This document shows, in pieces, positions 1 to 10,857 of a stretch of 64,000 bases of DNA. The translations under genes and the position numbers were made by a program. Positions within the stretch are counted from its first letter, which is position 1. Every line of letters begins with the position of its first letter. The notes under the pieces are model-generated. The model was not told where the DNA came from. It ran no database searches and saw nothing but the letters and a program-made list of their open reading frames with translations. Source of the stretch: Valencia hispanica (taxonomy: Eukaryota; Chordata; Actinopteri; Cyprinodontiformes; Valenciidae); assembly GCA_963556495.2 (NCBI GenBank), contig OY747712.1, forward strand, positions 19,196,735 to 19,260,734, in the 5' to 3' direction.

Positions 1-117
1 AGCGACATCGGCACATGTCCGTAGGGTGGAAGTGAACCCCCGGACAACCGCATCAAGGACTGAGGCCTCTGAACATTGGTCACCCGCCTTAACCACTGTG
101 CTATGCGGCGCCCCTAT
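1..117 (-). repeat. tRNA-derived SINE head
   Basis: Read on the minus strand from about 117, this stretch has a tRNA-like A box (TAGCACAGTGGTTAAGGC) and, about 50 nt on, a B-box-like GGTTCACTTCC. This is the internal pol III promoter layout of a tRNA-derived SINE. It runs off the left edge of the window, so its tail is not seen. It abuts a LINE tail that begins at about 118 on the other strand. The family name is not assigned. Confidence 0.6.
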
Positions 118-665
118 TATTGTCTGTTCAATTGCTCTGCATGTTTTACATGTTTATATTTTATCAGTGTTTTACTATTGAATCTTATCACATTTATTTA
201 CTGCTTGTTTTTAGATTTTCATTTGTTATCTTAATCCCTGTTCCAGTGTTTCCTCTGTGGGAACCCTCTGCCCCAGAAGCGGTGGTCGGCTGTGGCTGCC
301 TGGGTGCTCTCCAGGTGGAGCTTGGGTGGGGGTGGGGGTCTTGGTCTTGCCTCCACTGGGCGCCCTGTGTCAGTGCCTCGGTTGCTGCTGTTGATGTACT
401 GCTGCTGGTGCAGATCGCTCCTCTGATGGCGTTTCCTTGCATGGTTCATCTGCACTCGGCCCAATGTCCTTTTTTACTGTCGCTTTTAACTGTGTGTGTG
501 CATGGGAGTTAGGTTGAGGGGAGGGGGTATAACTGTGATCATGCTTTTAAACGCGGGGAAGGATGGGAATGTAGTTTTATGTGGGGTCATTTTAATCTGT
601 AAAGCACTTTGTGATGCAATTCTTGTTTGAAAAGTGCTTTTTAAGTAAAGTTTGATTTGATTTGA
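118..665 (+). mobile_element. LINE 3' tail, copy 1 of 3
   Basis: This is a non-coding 3' end of a non-LTR retrotransposon. It matches the 3' half of the copies at 35290-36150 (+) and 58697-59342 (-). All share the stretch around TTTCCTCTGTGGGA, a GC-rich middle, and an end of the form TCTGTAAAGCACTTTG followed by a short tandem TTTGATTTGATT tail. Such simple repeated 3' tails are typical of L2/CR1-like LINEs. The 5' part is missing, as expected for 5' truncation on insertion. ORFs here are shadows of GC-rich repeat sequence. Confidence 0.7.
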
Positions 666-3127
666 TTCGAGAAGTCACTGGTTGTTTGGGCTGATAATTA
701 CATTGACACTTTTTTTGGCCTATTTTATACCAATTCTACTGTGTAAAGGTTTTAAATCAATCCCAATTTTCTCTTTACTGCAATTTCATACACTCATAAA
801 GTAGTTAAGTTTAGTTTGGGGGGGGGGGGGGACATAAGGAAAACAAAGATGTAAAGAAACAATGTCTGAGATCTGTGTTAAGAAGAGCACCCTTCTAAAA
901 ATAGCTTAAATACTGCATAAAACCCAGAGTTTCCCAGACCTTTATTAAAGTGAGCTTAATACCCCTCAAAAGATATAGTACTTTCATGTAACTACTGCAA
1001 AGCCAAAATCATACATCCACTTAGAGCACACTTCTGTCATCCTACTGTAGGGCTTATCCACCCCATCACATGTGTTCATATGCACTTGTCCACTCACATT
1101 CATAAACAAGCATCTGTCACTAAGCCTCTTACAATCAGAGTGCTTGTGTGCGTGTGTGTGTGTGTGTTGTCATTTGGGGCCAGAAATGCATGATGGGGTT
1201 GCTGGGCCAGATATGGATGGCATGCACAATTACAGGCAAAGCTCCAGATCCTGACCTCTCACTCAGTCCTCCACTATTTTCATGTAGCTGAAGAGTGCAC
1301 ATCTGCCCCAGTGTAAAATAAAAAATCCTGAATCCATTATTGTTAGCAAGTGCTTAGTTTGTAACTCTAACCTCTGGCAATTAAGTTAGACATATTTTCC
1401 CTGATTTTAAATCAATCATTGTCCTCCACAATCTGGTTCTCAAACGCAGCTCCAGTTTCTGTTTGCCTTGATAGATGGAGTGATCCTCGGAGCAGAGGAA
1501 AGCTAACAGCCAGTCAGTCGATCACCATCTATTTCAACTGGTCTTAGTTCATTAAAACAACACAAACTGAAAATTTTCATGTCATTAGGATACAAGGCTA
1601 TGTCAGCAGGTATTAACAGTCTACAATCTTACAAGAAACCATTATGCTTGGGGATGTTTTTTCAGTTGAAAAACATCTTTGTTCTTAAAAGGAGTAACAT
1701 TCATTGAGCCATCTGGCCTGTACCTATCTGACTTATTAGCTACAACTAACAAGTCAACTGTAGCTCCACCGATTGTAATGGAGTACGCTTTTGGATTGTG
1801 CATAAGTTGACAGAACTGAAGATTGTATGGTTCTGTACTTTCCAAGTTTTGCATTTGTTTGAGAACTTTTTTCTGTGTTTTGAAACCTTCTGTGGTAAGG
1901 TAATTGTCACCAACAATAAGTTTTTCAAACTAACCCTTTATGCACAAGTACTTGGGTTATGCATTAGGAGTAATTATAAGGCACTCTACCAAGACCACAT
2001 CTAAATGGTTTTGGAATGGCCTAGTAACACCCCACCCCCACCCCCAGTGTGGCTGATTTAAAACAGTTCTGCAAAGAGTAGACAAATTGTTTTCCACTAT
2101 GATACAAAAGACTAGCTTTTCAGTTATTGCAAACACATGACAGTTTCTATCATGGCAGTACCAGTTATTAGATTTTGTGTAGAGTAACTTTTTACTTAGA
2201 GTTGGGTTGGTTCGGATAGCTTTTTTTCCTTTGAGAAAAAGAAATTTAAAAAGTGCATTTTCTTTTACTCAGGTTATCTTTCTGTGGTATTAAACAAACA
2301 AAAAAAAAGCAGCAGAATTTTATAAGGAGCCAAATGCTTCTCCATGGCACTGTGCCAAAGGAAAGGTAAGGCAGGCAGTCTGAATCAATGAAATAGGGAT
2401 CAGTTAAACAGCACGTGCTATTAGCACATTTGCTATTGGCTGTTTTTACCTTTACTTTGACTCTTTGGTCCATCCTGTCTAAAAGATCCTTTCAGTTATG
2501 CTTTTAGGCATTTATATAAATAAACTTGACAATAAGAACCTAGTAACATTGTAAGCTACAAATTTTTTGAGATATCAAACATGAATAAGAGTTTGCTTTG
2601 ACTAAATCTTTGGTCCTACGAGACCTTTCGAAGTAACCAGCAAAAAGATGGGCATTAGAAAACGTGTTTTTCAGACTGAATTTGTTTTGAGACAGTAAAA
2701 GTCTGCTTTTGTCCCTCTCTGACTAGCCATTAGTTTCTGCTTCCAGGACCGTCTAATCTGGATTCATACTAAATGAAGATACTAGAGTCATCTACTGCAG
2801 GAAAGATGTTAACAGCTTATAATCTATTAATAGAGCCTAAAGTAAAAACTCTGAACTATCACTTTGAATCATCTTTGGTTGCACAACTGTTGCACACAAA
2901 AATATGTGCAAAAGAACTGTTCCAATCATTCCAAATGGTAAATTACAAATTAATTTGTGTGCACAAAAAAGACCCTCCTTATAAAAACTCAGATAAGCAT
3001 CTTTTGACAAGATAACATTAACACAAGAAAAAACCTTTTAAATTAACTCTTATAATCCAACAACAACCCTTACCCTTCATTGTATTACTCCTTTTAACAT
3101 CTTACCAGATACGAAGCTAATACTCAC
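666..3127. other. Intergenic or intronic DNA without recognised gene
   Basis: No exon or known repeat could be supported here. It holds a run of G at 819-831, a short TG microsatellite near 1150-1166, and a C-rich run near 2032. A minus-strand ORF at 1642-1854 (70 codons) is open but resembles no family I know and has no convincing splice or start context. Confidence 0.4.
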
Positions 3128-3166
3128 CCAGGAGACATTCTTGATCTTCAGCAATTTAGACATGGG
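3128..3166 (-). other. Candidate 39-nt exon with canonical splice sites
   Basis: On the minus strand a pyrimidine-rich acceptor (tttccacttgcag) precedes 39 nt that end in TGG and are followed by a consensus-like donor (gtgagtat). In one frame the segment reads PMSKLLKIKNVSW, which is 13 codons with an internal ATG. Length is a multiple of three, so it could be a phase-preserving internal exon or a first coding exon. I do not recognise the peptide. No companion exons were proven; chance occurrence of good splice signals is possible. Confidence 0.25.
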
Positions 3167-6100
3167 CTGCAAGTGGAAAGGCAGAGAACCCGTGACAGAC
3201 TCAGCGTCCTCGGATATGCAAAGACGCCCAGAATACATTTAGCAGCAGTGGCAACATCCTCCATCCTCCACTGTCTTCCCCTTTGCCAACAAACCTCTCC
3301 AGATTTACATCTGCCTGGAGCCTTGCCTGCCCATCAGACCCAGCGAAACATTCTGCAAGGAGGAGGAGGAGTGGGAGCCAAAGAGAAACAAAGACCAGTT
3401 CCAGAAATGGCTGTCAAGCAAAAATAGAACTTGCATAAAGTTCCTTCAGTGTGCCTGAATCATGCTCTTCTTCCTCCTTGTTGGTGGTTGCCTGAGCCCA
3501 CTTAAATTAATAAAATCCATGTGAATATGAAGGCAAACATCCAGCTGAAGCATCTTCCTAAAACATTGTGAGCGAAAACCTGCAAGCAGTTAATTTTGCC
3601 CTCCCAACATCTGGGGCAAAAGAGATTGAGAAGGGACGTGAAGGAAGAAGATCAGTGAGGCAGAGATATGACAGGAATCTGAGTAGGGTGGGAGCAACCA
3701 GTTGAAAAAGACCACAGCAGGTTGGAGGGCAGGTCACTGAGGCCTAACTTTAGATTAACGAAAAACAAGGTTTTGCGCTGTAATGTCCTGTTTTAATCCC
3801 ATACTATGTCGAACAGGGAAAAACAGAGATGGGATATATGGACCTCTTTAGCCTGCATGATTGTATCCCTGCTTATGTTATCTTGTGCTGTGATTGTAAT
3901 CTGGCCGATGAGCCTCTGACTGGTCAGACAGGGAAGGAAAAGGATTGGTAGAAAAAGAGATTAATGGAATTATACATGATCTTCTGTTTTTCCAAACCCA
4001 AAATCACATTCAAATGGAGCCATCTCTGGAGCTTTAGTGACATAAAATATGATGTGGGTAATCCTACAATGAACTTTACACAAAAGAGTAAGGAAATGTA
4101 TGTTTGCACAGTTGCTTTTAGTCGAACAAATCGTTCTTGTAAATACATCTTGTTCTTTAGGAGAACCTGTTTATTTCCATTTAAATTGTGCCACATTAGT
4201 CAGAAAGATGAATTTCCTGGTTGAGCAGCATAGTGTATGGCTGGACCCCCATAAAACACTTACCAAATCCTCTCTGCCAATGCCAACCAGCCTATTTGCT
4301 AGTGACTCTAGTTTGATACTCTTTCTTGGACTGTCTGGATGACTGATGTTTTAAGAAAGAAGACATTTTGACAATTTACCTGTTTATTCATTAAACAAAA
4401 AGAGGCCAGAGTGTGAAGAACTGTAAAGGTAAATAGACATGCATTTTTAAAATGAAGGAAAGAAAATTCACCAAACACAGATTTCATTACATTTTATGTT
4501 GACTTTATATCAAATCATGATTTGGTATTTTATGAAACAATTATTCTGTTTCTTTATGTCATATATTTAATTCCTCTCTAATATCCATGTGTTAAACACA
4601 ACATTTTAACCAGAGATCATATTCAAATAACTAATATCCATAGTTGTCTAATAAAATCTCACTTATGAACATGCACAGTAGCCAGCAAAAGGTATTTTCC
4701 TGTCCTTTATTAAATGCTTCTTCAATTCCCTTTTTTCTACTGCATGAGTTGAGTCTTCAAAATATGTAGGCATTTACAGTAAAAAGGTTCTTGTTATTTC
4801 CTCCACTACTAGCTCATAAGAAAGTATGCTTGATTTGGTTAGACAAAGAAACTGTTATGAAGCTTCCCATTAAATGCAAAATGGTGTTGACGATGGGGTA
4901 TAAGAGCACTGGACTCACATCCCAGAGTCAAAAAATGTAAGATCAACTGTATGTATCCAGCTTAAGTTATAAAGTAACCTAAATATAATTTAAGAAGACC
5001 TTAAGTTACCTTACTTCGTTTATTTTGTATCAATTGTTTAGGTCTTTAAATTAAATTTTCAAGTTTTAAAGAATCTCAAAATCAACTTGCAGAAACCCTG
5101 AATATGTTAAAAGTACTTCTGTTTGTAGCGGTTTTTATTGAAAAAGTCTTCGGTTGGGTATTAAGTTAGGATGATGATGTTGTCAAACAGCATATTATTT
5201 AAAGAAATCCTGGTATATTTAATCAATACAAAGGTAGTATTAAACTATTAAGTATTTTTACAGCCAGATTTTACAATGTTTTAGGCAATGTACTTTATCA
5301 ATAAATAGAAAAGGCATATTTTAACATTCTGTACACTTTTTAAATGTCCTCTATTAGTTTGAACATCAGATCACATCCACATTTTACTTTAATAACTTCA
5401 AATAATAATCGCTCATGTTAATTCTGCATGTTTTTCCTCATGATATTGTGCTACAACACTGTCCTTTTTTTTCTCAGTATATGAACCAAATATATGACAA
5501 ATTATATTTCAATATTTTAACTTAACAACCACATGGGCAGCATTAGGTTAAAATAACTTTTTACGACCAAATATCTTGCTGTGAGAAAACTAATTGTTGA
5601 AAGATTAGTGGAGTTCAATTGGCATGACAGACTGTCATCAGAACAACATTTCGACTAGGGCTTTCAAAATTAATGTGTTAATGCAGATCGATTAAGTTGT
5701 AAACAGCATGGGCAGACCCAAACTGCATCCATGGTTCCATGTGAACGTCTCTTCACAGTCACAGGCCATGAAGAGCGATTATCTGTCTACATCACTCCCT
5801 GCTCTACTGCTCGTGTCGTCGACACAATCATGTCTTGTGCGGTTTGTTGCACAAATTGATTTGATAAAAACAAAATGTGCAAATTCTATAGAATTCCACT
5901 GACATGCACCCCTTTCAAGGCAAAAACAATATGTTTCTGGTTGTAAGCTATCAGGAAAACCAATTGGAATGATAATTGAAAATGCAACAATCTGCTGCAA
6001 TCACTTCATATCAGGTAAACTTCCAGGGCTAAAAAATAAGCTAACATTACTAACCAACACTGCAGCAAGATGACCACAAATAATAACAATGGGAACTGGA

Positions 6101-6330
6101 GATATGTAAAGGTCCAGTGAGCGAAGTGGCAACTTTTTAAATATATTCATAATATTACCATGTTTCTTTTGCATATACATCCAGAAAACGTGCTGTTTTA
6201 TGGCAGATCGGTTTAAAAAAACTGTTATTTTTGAGAACCTTTATTTGAACACATTTGAGTCTATTGTTTTAATGTCACCGTGTCTCAAGACAATTTTTTG
6301 GTGCTCTGGTTTATGGGTGTTGTGATTGCA
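3167..6330. other. AT-rich non-coding DNA
   Basis: No gene seen. The part at 3170-3430 is somewhat GC-richer and has a GGAGGAGGAGGAG run. The rest is AT-rich with short meaningless ORFs on both strands. The stretch near 5640-6080 has the feel of an old DNA transposon, but I could not name it. Confidence 0.35.
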
Positions 6331-6339
6331 TTTCTCATA

Positions 6340-6960
6340 AGACGAACTGAACAGACTGTTGGAAGACCACATTTCCCAGCAATCCTAGCGGTGACCCCCA
6401 ACACACTCCTATTGGTCTGTGACCACCCATGGTGACATCGGCGATGACATCACAGCCAGGGGCTAAGAGTAGTCGCTCCCATTTTCAAACTGTTCTCACT
6501 CAGAAGTTCTTGGATGAACTACTCCTGAACAGAGGACACCTCACCGGTGAAGATTCTCTTTTGTTCTGCCTGCTGGACCGGGAAAGAACTCATTTCAAAG
6601 CTTCGAAGTGCCCCTTTTGCTGTTCGTGTATCCAGCTGGGTTATATCAGAACTGTTCCAAGACAGTTTGTTAGACGTCGATCCTGCAGGCCATCCAGCCT
6701 GCATTTGGGCCGCACGGTCCTTAAAATCCTGTACAAGTTTTTGTATAACTCTTCCTTTTCTTGCTCAACTACGGACACAATTCGTTCTCCTCCTCCTTCA
6801 AAGCAAAGTAGGACTGAACCGGTTCATTTATACTAATATTGTGTCTGGGCGGAGATAAATAGAGAAAATACAGTTTTAACGAGTTAGATCTCGTTCATTG
6901 TTGGTTTAAAGTGTTTTTAAACGCTGTACCTGTTTGCTAATTTTTCCGTCGCCGGACGCA
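6340..6960 (+). repeat. LTR-like repeat, copy A
   Basis: This segment shares several blocks with 57030-57790. Both have a CCCAGCA-type motif, then ATTGGTCTGTG, a TGACATCACAG block, and a CCTGCTGGACC block followed by CTTCGAAGT. Internal domains of a retroelement are absent in both copies. GC content is higher than in flanking DNA. The pattern fits a pair of diverged solo LTRs, or another non-autonomous repeat with promoter-like sequence. A 135-codon ORF at 6429-6836 lies entirely within it and resembles no protein I know. Confidence 0.4.
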
Positions 6961-7080
6961 TAAGGTTGAGCTAGGTTTGAAACTGTACCCGGAGAGAACC
7001 CACGCATGCACAGGGAGAACATGCAAACTCCGTGCAGAAATAGCTCAGGCTGGGATTCGAACCCGGGCCTTCTTTCTCCA
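6960..7080 (-). repeat. SINE-like fragment with tRNA-type B box
   Basis: Read on the minus strand it contains GGGTTCGAATCCC, a canonical B box, followed by the widespread fish/vertebrate segment TTTGCATGTTCTCCC and GTGGGTTCTCTCCGGG. A later part of the same repeat family occurs at 44860-45112 on the plus strand. Confidence 0.55.
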
Positions 7081-7111
7081 TCCATTATCTGTACCCGTCC
7101 ATCCTATGCAG

Positions 7112-7205
7112 GGTTGAAATAAATAAATGTGGAAATAAATAAATTTGAAAATAAATGTGGAAATAAAAAATATATTCTTTTATTTATTCCCACATTTATT
7201 TATTT
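7112..7205. repeat. AT-rich inverted repeat (hairpin/MITE-like)
   Basis: The left half reads aaataaataaatgtgg and the right half reads ccacatttatttattt, with about 50 nt between. The arms can fold back on each other. The arrangement fits a very small foldback element or MITE, but target duplications were not identified. Confidence 0.4.
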
Positions 7206-7718
7206 ATTGTCGATTTTGGCATGAACAGTCCTCCATAACTACAAAGCTACAATTCTAGTCCTTCTATAATTGATCTCCAAAAAAGTAAAATTACACATTA
7301 TTGGCAACATTGTTTAAATACCTGATAAATATCTGCAAACGGGTAATTCTGTAAACAAAATACACAACATTGTTGTAGGATAATGAAATTAACTCAACTA
7401 TTTTTTGTACGTCAATGTGTAATTTCATAAACTTTAAGCAATGTATTTTAATAATTATCAGCACAAGGCTGACATAAGATATAATAAAAAAAAAAAATTC
7501 TTTTGTGACTTTTTTTTAAAACTTACCATCCACTAAGACGTCATTTTAGCCAGGGACATGTCCGCAACAATATTTAGGATTGGCAGTTTTCTCCCCACCA
7601 CTTTAAAAAACCTAATCCGGAATTCTCGTGCAGATCCACTTGTGCTCCCAGAAAAGTTTCAATATGATCAGTATCCGAACTGACTGGTAGTTAAATCACT
7701 GACGCATTCGATGTAAAC

Positions 7719-7818
7719 CACTCACACATAGACTATAATGGTTTCTATTTGCTGCGGAAAACATATTGCACTCACACATAGACTATAATGGTTTCTATTT
7801 GCTGCGGAAACCATATTG
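7719..7818. repeat. Tandem duplication, 2 copies of 50 bp
   Basis: Two adjacent 50-bp copies begin cactcacacatagacta and end catattg, at 7719-7768 and 7769-7818. They differ at about one position. A related gacgcatt-atgtaaa segment flanks both sides (about 7700 and 7836), so the duplicated unit may once have been larger. No coding potential. Confidence 0.8.
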
Positions 7819-7865
7819 GACCAGTAACGTGCCGCTGACGCATTCCATGTAAATTGGGGGTTAGT

Positions 7866-9275
7866 GAGCACTTCTCCTTTGCCTAGATAATCCATCCCAC
7901 CTTACAAGTGTGGCATATCAAGTAGCTGATTAGACAGCATAAATATTGCAAAAGTGTGCCTTAGACTGGCCAAAATTAAGGGGGGAGGTCCAAAAGACTG
8001 TCACTATCTGGTGTGGCCAACATTAGCCTCATGCAGTGCAATACATCACAGTCGCATAGAGTTGATCAGGTTGTTGATTGTCGCCTCCTCTTTAATGGCT
8101 CTGTGAAGTTGCTGAATATTGGCAGGAACTGGAATACGCTGTCGTATACACCAATCTAGAGCATCCCAAACATGCTCAATGAGTGACAAGTCCAGTGAGT
8201 ATGCTGGCCATGCAAGAACTGGGATGTTTTCAGCTTCCAAGAATTGTCCACAGATCCTTGCAACATGGGGTCATGCATTATCATGCCACAACATGAGGTG
8301 ATGGTCCTGGATGAATTGCACAACAATGGGCCTCAGGATCTTGTCACGGTATCTCTGTGCATTCAAAACGCAATCAATAAAACGTACCTGTGTTTGTTGG
8401 CCATAACATACGCCTGCCCATACCATAACTCGATCCAAAGCGTTAACGTCAGTAAGGCGCTCACCCACACAATGGCACACACCCTTACAGCCATCTGCCC
8501 TGAACAGTGAAAAACCAGGATTCATCCGTGAACAGAACGCCTCTCTAACGTGCCATACTCCATTGAATGTGAGGGTTTTCCCACTAGAGTCGGTTACGAC
8601 TACGAACTGCAGTCAGGTCCAGACCCCTATGAGGACGACGAGCATGCAGATGAGCTTCCCTGAAGCGATTTCTGACCGTTTGTTCAGAAATTATTGGTTA
8701 TGCAAACCAATTGTTGCAGCAGCTGTCCAGGTGGCTGCTCTCAGATGATCATGGAGGTGAACATGCTGGATGTGGAGGTCCTGGGCTTGTGTGGTTACAG
8801 GTGGTCTGCAGTTGTGAGGCCGGTTGGATTTACTGCCAAATTCTCTGAAACACCTTTGGAGACAGCTTATGGTGGAGAAATAAACATTCATTTCAGGAAA
8901 CAGCTCTGGTAGACATTCCTGCAGTCAGCATGCCAATTAAACGCTCCCTCAAAAGCTGCGACATCTGTGGCATTGTACTGCGTGATCAAACTGCACATTT
9001 CAGAGTGGCCTTTTATTGTGGCCAGTCTAGGGCACACATGTGCAATATTCATGCTGTCAGCACCTTGATATCCCACATCTGTAAGGTGGGATGAATTATC
9101 TTTGCAAAGGAGAAGTGCTAACTAACACAGATTTAGACCAATTTTTGAACAATATCTGAAACTAGTGGGTCCTTTGTGTATATAGAAAATGTTTTATATC
9201 TTTGAGTTCAGCTCATTACAAATGGGAGAAAATACAAAAGTGTTGCGTGTATATTTTTGTTCAGTGTATATACTA
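7866..9275 (-). mobile_element. Tc1-like DNA transposon relic
   Basis: Minus-strand fragments of a Tc1-family transposase are readable at 8046-8240, including PAYSLDLSLIEHVWD, which matches the family's SPDLNPIEHVWD block, and at 8271-8525, with a VMVWAGVCY block. The frames are broken. Inverted copies of a subterminal block flank it: cacttctcctttgc near 7868 and gcaaaggagaagtg near 9107, each next to an inverted ATCCATCCCACCTTAC-like segment. The right end continues to about 9275 (ttttgttcagtgta). The left terminus appears lost. It is inactive. Confidence 0.75.
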
Positions 9276-9379
9276 TTTCTGTACCCTTTTGACACCCTGG
9301 AAAAAGGACCCCACCACTGAAATTTCTTCAATGCTTCAGTCCTGCGCTGCATCGTTATCACAACTGCAGACAAACAGAC

Positions 9380-9416
9380 TGCACCCCCCCCCCACCCCAC
9401 CCCCCCACCCCCCCGA
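9380..9416. repeat. C-rich low-complexity run
   Basis: Several runs of seven to ten C are separated by single A or ACC. It is simple sequence between a Tc1 relic and a LINE tail. ORFs across it are composition artefacts. Confidence 0.8.
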
Positions 9417-9489
9417 AACAAAAACACAAATGACAACAAGATGAAAATAAACATGTTAATATCAGCCCAGTTTCACTTATCAAACCCAC

Positions 9490-9775
9490 ACAAATATGTA
9501 AAAAAAGATTAGTGACATCGGCCAATGTTAATGCCCACATATGCATCCCTGAGCATCGTCTTCATGAGACAGTCACACAACAACAGAGCATCTTCAGTCG
9601 GAGGCTTCTTCAGTTTCGCTGCAATACAGACCGCTACAGGAAATCCTTCCTGCCCACAGCCATCAGTATCTACAACAACTCCTTAAAGAATTGATTATAT
9701 GAGCTATACCAACACTTAATTTCCCTCTGGGATCAATAAAGTATTTTTGAATTTGAATTGAATTTGAATTTGAAT
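9490..9775 (+). mobile_element. LINE 3' end (ORF2 C-terminus and tail)
   Basis: A short plus-strand frame ends RYRKSFLPTAISIYNNSL then stop, the form of the extreme C-terminus of LINE ORF2 proteins. It is followed by GGGATCAATAAAGTATTT and a repeated TTGAATTTGAAT tail, a common 3' end of fish non-LTR elements. The upstream part is lost by 5' truncation. Confidence 0.6.
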
Positions 9776-9989
9776 CCCTACTTGTGACACAGCTTTTGGG
9801 AGAAAATGGAACACACCTCAGCGAAACAAAGATAATCAGAGCCAAAACAGGAATTACAACATCTGTTTGACAGCTGCCAGAATTGTAGGTCTTCTGAATA
9901 ATAATTTAGTCACAAAGCAGCTACATGACTGACGCAATCTGCTGGGATTCCTTAAATTGGAAACTTTTTAACTGATTGGAATGTTTGTA

Positions 9990-10095
9990 TAAATGTATTG
10001 AAATGACTTCTTGTTAAGGGCCTTGGGATGACATCTGTTGTGAAGTGGCGCTATATAAATAAACTGAATTGAATTGGATTGAATTGAATTGTATT
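9990..10095 (+). mobile_element. LINE 3' tail fragment, second family
   Basis: The segment GGCCTTGGGATGACATC, TGGCGCTATATAAATAAA and a tandem TTGAATTGAATTG tail is the conserved 3' terminus of another fish LINE family. Only the tail is present. Confidence 0.6.
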
Positions 10096-10099
10096 TTGC

Positions 10100-10857
10100 C
10101 ACTGGTGTGAATTACAGGTAGACCAGGCTTTTCATAAAGTGCTTTTAAATATTAGAATAAGGTGGAGTTATTGCTACACAATCAACCCACTGCATTTCTC
10201 ACAATTTCTGCCTTTTCTGGACAAATAGGCATATAAATATTTACCATATTAAGTGTCATTCAAGAGGGATACTTTGCTACCAGTATTTCATCTTGGGTGG
10301 CCATTGTGTTACGCATTGATGCCTAAGTTTGATTGTTACTATACGATTGCTCTTCTTGGCCCTCTCTTTTTGGAAGCTTGTATGCTTATTTGCCTGGTGT
10401 CCTTGTTTTCTTACTTTTACACTTTTGTACACTTTATATGGAAATAAATACAACAATAATAAACAAGTTCAAAAACATTTGAAAAGTTGTATTTGCAATA
10501 TAATGGTAAAACTTTAGTGACACCAAAACCTTTTTTTAAAGCCACATTGTGTAAGAACTTCTCCCATCTAGTGGTGAAACAACCAACTGAAAATTACGTT
10601 CTAGCATACATACATCTGAATACAATACATACAAGTTGCAAATGTATTTAATTTATCATACTTAAATTGAAACTTTTGTTGCTGTTTAACATTTGCTGAT
10701 TTCAAACCTTTGGGATTGGGTTTCAGTAATGGTTCTCTCTATTTGACAAAACAACACAAATCATAATGCATAATTAAATGATATTCTGTTGAAAAATACC
10801 CTCTATTTTTTTAATAGTCAACAGACATTTTAACAAACTATATTCACATACATACAT
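10100..10857. other. AT-rich non-coding DNA
   Basis: No gene or recognisable repeat. A 64-codon plus-strand ORF near 10253-10447 is hydrophobic, but this AT-rich composition gives such ORFs by chance. Confidence 0.35.

Noticed and set aside
120..512. 130-codon plus-strand ORF and its minus-strand shadows
   Set aside because: Falls in a LINE 3' UTR; the same GC-rich block gives unrelated ORFs in the other two copies.
6429..6836. 135-codon plus-strand ORF
   Set aside because: Inside an LTR-like repeat shared with 57030-57790, where the frame is not kept; no protein family features.
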